From contig CM042543.1 in assembly GCA_023630585.1 (NCBI GenBank), forward strand, positions 20,338,760 through 20,402,759: a DNA stretch of 64,000 bases. Direction: 5' to 3'. The stretch is from Cranoglanis bouderius (lineage: Eukaryota; Chordata; Actinopteri; Siluriformes; Cranoglanididae). Numbering within the stretch: position 1 is the first letter of the stretch; every line of letters starts with the position of its first letter. This document shows positions 27,901 through 35,757 of this stretch, piece by piece. The position numbers and the translations under genes are program-made. The notes under the pieces are model-generated. The model was not told the DNA's origin and did not search any database. It worked only from the letters and a program-made list of their open reading frames with translations.

Positions 27901-30900
27901 GCGCCTTCCACTGAGACACACAGTCATCTGTAATTGGGAGAAGTCACAGGTACTGCTATATGATGACAGCTCATACAGCAGTCAGGCATCTTCAGCAAAC
28001 TTCAGGTTCACTACAAGCAGGGACAATACATGCTCCAGTTCTGTCAGTCTGTCTCTCTTTCTGCCTGTCTCTCCATTTCTTTTTCTGACCCATCTCTCAT
28101 TGTCATCAGGTTTTCCATCCAGCGTTTTATGCAGAGTTTAAAAATGGCAGTAAAAGTGAGGTGGAAAAAGTTAGTCTATCGATAAAGACAAGGTGGGGAA
28201 AAAAGAGTGATTGGGATGGGTTTTTCGAATAAATCATCATTCAAGCCGGTAAGTTTTATTGAGCATCTTGCAGAACCAGACACAGTTCTTCTGGAGACTT
28301 TGTCTGTCGCACTCGCTTCTTATTTTTGCAGCAAAACCCAGCAGCCTTCATTGTGTTTTTTTGTCTGAAAAGTGGCCTCTTACGTAATATGCTGCTTTCT
28401 TTAATGACATACAAACATTTTTCTGTAACATTTAATTTTGTGCTAGAAAACTAATGTTTGGGAATCTAAAATGTTTTTTGTACTGACTTGATAATGTAGA
28501 AGTCATAAAATAAAAAATAAAAAAATCTATAACAAAGTTTGTACTAAAAAAAAAAAAAAAAAATTAGGGTGCCTTTTTGCACAGTACTGTATATACCTAA
28601 ACATAAGCACAGCGAACACCTCTTGTGTTGTTTGGACAGACAAAGAAACTAAAGTTTTCTCAAGTTTCACTGTGACCCTGCCCAGGATAAAATGGTAACA
28701 AATGTAGTGAGGGATGGATGGATGGATGGATACCAAAAGGTTAAAACCATCCATTACACTGCTGTTTTAGCACTCTTTCCTTTCTGGACACAGGTTAAAA
28801 ACAGCTGTGCACTTTGAGTATTGTTGCCTTGTTGGATTTAGTTGATGAAAACATTCATTCAACTCTTGTTGTTAAATGCTGCTACCCTTTCATAACTGAA
28901 AATGGCACAACACACTGTGTCTCCATTCCTGTGTGCTAGATAAAGCACTTTTTTTTTTTTATTCACTGCAGTGAGACCTGCCTTTGCATACTCAAAGCCA
29001 TTATGGACCATAAAAACACTTTTTTTTTTTCCTTCTGTCACATAACCCATCTGTGTCTGACACACACTGCAATAAACAGTGGAATTTTTCAAAACTACAT
29101 ATCCGCTGAGTCATCATACAAGTGTCTGTCCTCTTAAAAAAACACTCCAAGATATCGCAGTGATTCCAGTCCTAATCTTCATCTATCTCTGTACCACAGA
29201 CTTTTTTTTTTTTTACTGCTCCCAGTACACCTGTCACAACACGTTACCAAGCCAACAAGCTCATTATGAGTTTACAAAAGGTGTGTCAGAACAGGGGAGT
29301 GCACTAAAATTATGCAGTGCAGGGTTCTCCACCACATCCAGGAATGGTGAACCCTGACCAAGAGCAACAGCATTTTAAGATCAGATTTAAGGGGAAGAAA
29401 AACGAAAGAAAAAAATAATTAAAAAAATAAAAATAAAAAAAATCGGCTTCAGTTTTGCTGCCTGAGAAAACACAGAAACAGAAAAGTTCAAAGTGTCTTG
29501 AACAACAGATAGAATATCTCCAATCTGAGCCTGAATGAAAATAACAAACACTGGCTTGACTAACCCTTAGCTGGCCTAGTGTTCATTCTGGCACAGAGTC
29601 GGTCTCCTACCAAGTTCAGAATCTACACTCCCACTCAGATAAGAGTGTTTCCCACTTCAGTCCCACGGCGACAAATATCTCTAAAGATACTGTCACCATG
29701 TTACAGCTTTGTACTGATCTGAGACAAGCTTTTCGGTTTCCGTTAAAACGGTCACATTTGGGCATAGAGAAGCCGCTCCAAATTCAACTAAAAGAAATAA
29801 AGTGCTTAACCCATACAATCAACTTCTGTCTTATTAAATATAGTGCATAAAGTCTGCAGAAAGCAAGTGTGCTCCACTGGCCACAAATTCACTCATTAGT
29901 CTATAAAAAAAACATTTGGTCACAGTTGTGTTCCACTTCAGTTGGAGTAACGATGGCTTATTCCAAATGCAGTCTACAGTGAGGTTTCCAACCACCTGTT
30001 TTTATGCAAATTTTGAACCTTTGCATATGGAAACAAACAGAAACGTTAGAGCTGAAGAGATCAAGTGCAAAAGATGACGTGTCAGTAAAAAGAACAAGAA
30101 AAAAAACACATTTTTGAAAATCTTTTTTTTTTTTTTTTTAAATTAACAAGGTAGAACAGTTGAGGTCATAAGTGTACTTTTGCCATGCAGAATGTTAAAA
30201 GCGATCATAAAAATTGCATTTATTAAAATCTTTATTTAATACTGCCATGAATAAGCTTCAGAAAAATCCTCCAGGTCCTGCACATTCTTTGCTTTTCCAG
30301 CATCTTCCGCATATTTGACCGCTTTCCAACAACGGCTAAATGATGTTGAGATCCATCTTTTCACACTGAGGACAACTGAGGGACACAAACACAACTCAAG
30401 AAGGCAACACGACACATTAGGAGCCAGGGGGGTGTAAACTTTTGAACACAATGATCTATGCAAATAGTTATCATTTTGTTTAAAGATCTTTTTTTTTTTT
30501 TGAAGCTACATAAGATATTTACATATTTCCCAGAAGACAAAATAGTAACAATGTACACCTTTCATCCTGTTCAAAAGTTTACACCTCCCTGGCTCTTAAT
30601 GTAGTGTGTTGCCTTCTTGAGAATCAATGAATGTACCTTTTGTAATAGTTGTGTACGAGTCCCTCGGCTGTGTAAAATACAATTTTCATGATCCCTCTTA
30701 TTTCTTTTTCAATTATTAACATTTTGCAGATTCTGCAAGGCATATGTAAACTTATGTCCTCACCTGTTCAGTCTCTGCATGAGAGCATGTGTTTAACTGG
30801 GGCTCTTAGCCTAAAATGTTCATTTTGCTCGCTTAACACTGGCGTTGACACAGCAGTTAATAGAAACACACAACGTTTTCCGTTTTCTTTTGCCAACATT

Positions 30901-32554
30901 TTTAGAAATTCAATTCGAAATCCATGGAAAATATGGATGGAATTACATTATGTGACAATCAGCTATGAAAGAGAGAAGCATTTAGATGCAGAATTGACAC
31001 CGTTCTTAATGCTCTCATACATATGCATATGGCCTGCATCTGCTCTATTATATGCTGCGCTGACTGCTATTTTGTGCCATGAATTTTATTTCTAATGCTA
31101 ATGCGAATTCAGAGACACTTGAAGAAGAAACCAGATATTACGGTTGAGGGTAGTTTTAAATGAGAATGCCTTACACAGCCTGATAGAATATTAAGAAACC
31201 AGAATGACTAGTAGTTCAGCATCAAAATAATGAGTATATTTCTGCAGTTTTTGTTATTTTTATATCTCTGTTGTGTTGTTGTTAGTGCGAAACCTGAATT
31301 AATCTCAGAACACAATCTCTCTACATGTCATTCTGCATTAAGTTACAGTTGTGACTGTTGGACAAGCTACAAATATAAGAGGCAATAAACCATTGGGACC
31401 TCCGCCTCCTTTACAAAAACTACCCACTTCTGTGTATTACAAGGTGACTGCACCATTATTCTTTGCTTTCCTCAAATTGCAAGCTGGCTTATATCACAGT
31501 TGAGCCATTTCAATTCTGTCCATCATTTATCTGTGTACCAAACCCACATGTTCCTGTTTAAACCCCATCCACTATATGAAATGCCAAAGTCATCAGTCTT
31601 TATATCTTTTAGTAATCTAATAATGAGACCGTGCCTGGAGAAGGCTGAAGATTTTGTATAGGGTCATAAATAATTATGTAGAGTTATCCAAGGCCAATAG
31701 TAAACTACAGCATTTGGACACCAAGAGGCTCATAAATCAGCATAAAACAAAGAAGCTAATAACTCATAAAAGCCTCTGCGTTATCTAATGGAGTGCACCG
31801 GCTCAAGAATGTAAGTGTGGACTACAACAATTCATTATCTGCCAAAGCTAGTTCAAAAGTCACCGCTCTGTTTTCGTTCGGTTGGTGCAATAGTGGTTTT
31901 ACATTACCTGTGGCGTGTAGAGTGGAGTTTTCAGCTGTTTTTATGCAAACTTGCATTTGAATTTGCTCCAATGCAGCCTATGTACTTCAGAAAACGCTTT
32001 CACATATGCGGAATCAAACCTCGTTGCGTGCATCTCCTTGGCAGAACACAACAGGTCCGAGTCCATCTAAAGCATCTTAGATTAGCATTAGAGAGGGTTA
32101 GAGACTTTGTATGGGAGAAATGAAGGATGGTGTACGGCTGCAGTGATGTATTCTTTTAATTGATCTTATTTTCCTTTGCATCATTATGTATAGAAAGCTA
32201 TTTCATAAAAGCTGTCATCTTGTACAATCCAGATAGCTGGATTAATGCCAAAAATGCTTTTAAGGACATTTTAAAAAATGATAATTTCTTTACAATAGTT
32301 GGTTCTACAGAAATATTTATGATGCCACGCTTAAGGCTGCGAAAGCTGTGATGCATAAGTAGATCAGTAAAATTCAAACACAGGTGTGGGCCCAGTGCCT
32401 TGGCTAGGAATTCACTTTAGCATCAGCCCATGGCCTGTGCATTTGCCTAATCAAATGAGCTTTTTGTGCTCCTCTAGAGACTGCACAGAAGACTCAGAGA
32501 GTAATGACATGACAGCAGTTTTGGGAACCCCATTTGCGGCGTAAATAAGGGTTT

Positions 32555-32617
<63 letters not shown>

Positions 32618-35600
32618 AACAGAGGGTGTGTCTTGGCACAGCTGTCCTTCTCTATGGAACACAACTGTGGTGCATGAACAGCGCATGCAGTGTTCCCGAA
32701 AAAGCCCGGCTTGACAGCGTGAGGCTCCGGATCTGTGTGCGTGTTTTGTAAACCGTTCCCCAATACAATTTAAATAAAAGGAACCATCAGAGCTAGCAGC
32801 ACAAGCACAAACTAAGACACACACACACACACGGCAGCTATCAAGATTGACAATCCACGCCACAGGACAGAGCTCATTAATCCCACAGTGGGTATGACGT
32901 AGCTAAATTCAGGCTTGAGTACTCAAATATAATTAAAAGCTTTGTCAGCGCTATCGGTTTGCGAGGTCTGAATTTGTGTGAGAGCAGAGAACCACCGCGA
33001 GGGACGACTACTCTGCTTCTCTCCAACTCAGCTCTCAACACATCCAATCAGCATGTGTGTTATCTAATCTAGAGCAGTTTAGAGGCTCCACAAGGCAGGT
33101 GTGAGGTTAGGACTTAATCCATTATCTGTCAAAGCCAATTCAGTTCCTTTTCCCATCAGCTGGAGTCTACAGTAGAGTTTCCATCCACCCGTTTCATTTT
33201 TCGAATTTTCAAATACTAAACTGAAATACCAGAAAAAGCACATATGATGGAAAAACACAAAGGAAAATGTGTACACTTGGTGTACTGATAAAGAGCAGAT
33301 GCAATTCTTTTTTTTTTTTTTTTATCTACTTGACATCCAATCTGCAGAGATCATCTGTGATTTGTCCTCCCTCACCAACCTTTATGACAGCAGAGCCAAG
33401 AAGAAAGCAGTTAAGACCGACTTTTTCAACTTTTCCTTGTACTGTCTAATTTTCTGCTTTGTTTCTATTTAGTCTGCATTAATGGAGCAACTGCCAAGTC
33501 AAATTCCTTGTAAGTGAAATCCAGCTTGGCTGATTAAAAAAAAAAAAAAATCTTTCTGATTCTGATTAAATCATGTGTTTGGCTGCTGCTTGTCGGATTA
33601 CATCACCGTGCTGTGACCTCTTTAGAATATTCCTCTTCAAAGTTGATGGCTACACGTCAGTTTTCTTTTACCGACCTCTCCCAAATTCACTTAAACAGGT
33701 GGGACATAGCAAAGGGTAATTCAGTGTTTTCTGTTGCTACATCCATCAAGCTTACAAGACCAGCATGCATGTTATCAGTGACGAAGGATTTACCTTGTGA
33801 ATTTCATAGTACCTTTTTGAAACATTAAAAAATAATAATAAGAGGGATCATAATTGCATTTTGTTTTTTTATTGAGTACTGCTCTGAATAAGCTATTTCA
33901 CATAACAGATGTTTACGTATGGTCCACAAGACACAAATGAACCAGTTCAAAAGTTTACATACGCTCGATTCTTAATACTGTGTGTCCTGCACATTCTTTG
34001 CTTTTCCGGCATCTTCTGCATATTTGACTTTTGAGCTCTTGATTTTGAGATCCATCTTTTCATACTGAGGACAACTGAGGGACTCGTTCACAACTATTAC
34101 AAAAGGTGCAAACATCCACTGATTCTTAAGAAGGCAACACGATACATTAAGAGCCAGTGGGGTGTAAACTATATGTAAACACCTGTTATGTGAAAAAGCT
34201 TATTCAGGGCAGTACTAAATAAAAAACAAAATGCAATTTTTATAATCCCTCTTTTTTTATCATCATCATTTTGCATATTCTGCAAGGCGTATGTAAACTT
34301 ATGACCTCAACTGTAGATAACACTGTAGGTAACATGGTGTAAACACACCACTGGCTTTTATTACATATTTCTAGTAGAATTTACTGAAGGGTGATTAGGC
34401 TGGAATGGATTAGGATATTTTTCCACTTCACAGTAATTACATTTTTATACTGTACTTCAGCTACACATCATCCTAAACGATATAAAAAAAAAAATAGGCT
34501 TCATTTGCAAGATGTAGAGCAGTCATCTGAGTTTATGTTATTTGTGGTTTTGACAGGTTTAAACTGGTAATGTAGTCCTGCGTGTCAGTTTATCCGCATC
34601 CCACATAATTTCCTTTTTTGTTTTTTTTTGGGGTTTTTTTTTTTTTTTTGCAAGTACTTCCTCGCTGCAGAACAAAAAGTCCATGGGGTGGAGTCGGACC
34701 TGATCCAGCTCCTTGAAACCTGGGCAGAGTCAAGCCAAAGGTCAAGGGGGTTTAGGCAACTCGATAAGTGTGTTAAACGTGTTGTTTCTTGTTGTACAGC
34801 ATTATGTGGGTTTGAGTTAGGGTTAAGCTTGGGCTTATAGGAGGAGTTGGATCAGATCCAGCTCCACCCCCTGGACAACTATCCCCCTGACAACTATTCA
34901 ATTTAGAAATATACCACACACACAATGTAGCATCATACTCTCAATTCGATTCAATTTTAACAATGGACATTGTAACAAAGCAGTTTTATGGATATATATA
35001 AATTCCGGATAAAGATTTGTATTATTATTATTATAGGGATCATTTTTATCCCTATAATTTAAAGGCCTAAAGCTTTAAAGATGTCATCTACGATTGGTAG
35101 AGTTACGCACAACTAGTCAGTCCCTGTTTAGGGGAGCAGTTTAGTACTCTTGAGAGACTATCTGCAGATAGAGAAATGAAGCACTATAAATATAACACTT
35201 TACTCATAACACTCAGGAAATGTTCATTATGAACAATTACTTCTATGCTATTAGTTTTAGTCATAAGTCTTCACCCACCACACAGCATTCCAGTCACCTC
35301 ATTGCTTTTTACTGTATGCACTGTATCCACTGTAGCTGTTACAAATAATGTGTTATATTTATTGTGTTGTACATATTGTACTAAGTCTACATGCACAGAG
35401 TGGATTTATTGGTTTGTTGTTTATTAGCACTGTAACTTTCTTCCTAATTTGCACTACGTGTTGTCTGGTGATTATGTTGTACCCCAATTTTGTAACTTGA
35501 TTATAATATATTGCACCAAAGCCTTAGAGAATGCTTTTACATGGCTAGAATGACAATAAAAATCCCATTACACAATTTCTCTCTAAACTAACTACATCAC

Positions 35601-35721
35601 ACTAAACTATTCCCACACACACACACAGAACAAAACAGCATTACCAGTACTGTGCAAAGAAACCAGGGGATACACTAGCAACAGATATGGCTCTGCACAT
35701 CTCTGAATTGCAAGTTGGAAG

Positions 35722-35757
<36 letters not shown>

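Noticed and set aside
30688..31095. 135-codon plus ORF
   Set aside because: Starts inside the right arm of the hairpin MITE and shows no known domain.
32451..32863. Three minus ORFs with long CVCV runs
   Set aside because: They are translations of the (CA)30 repeat.
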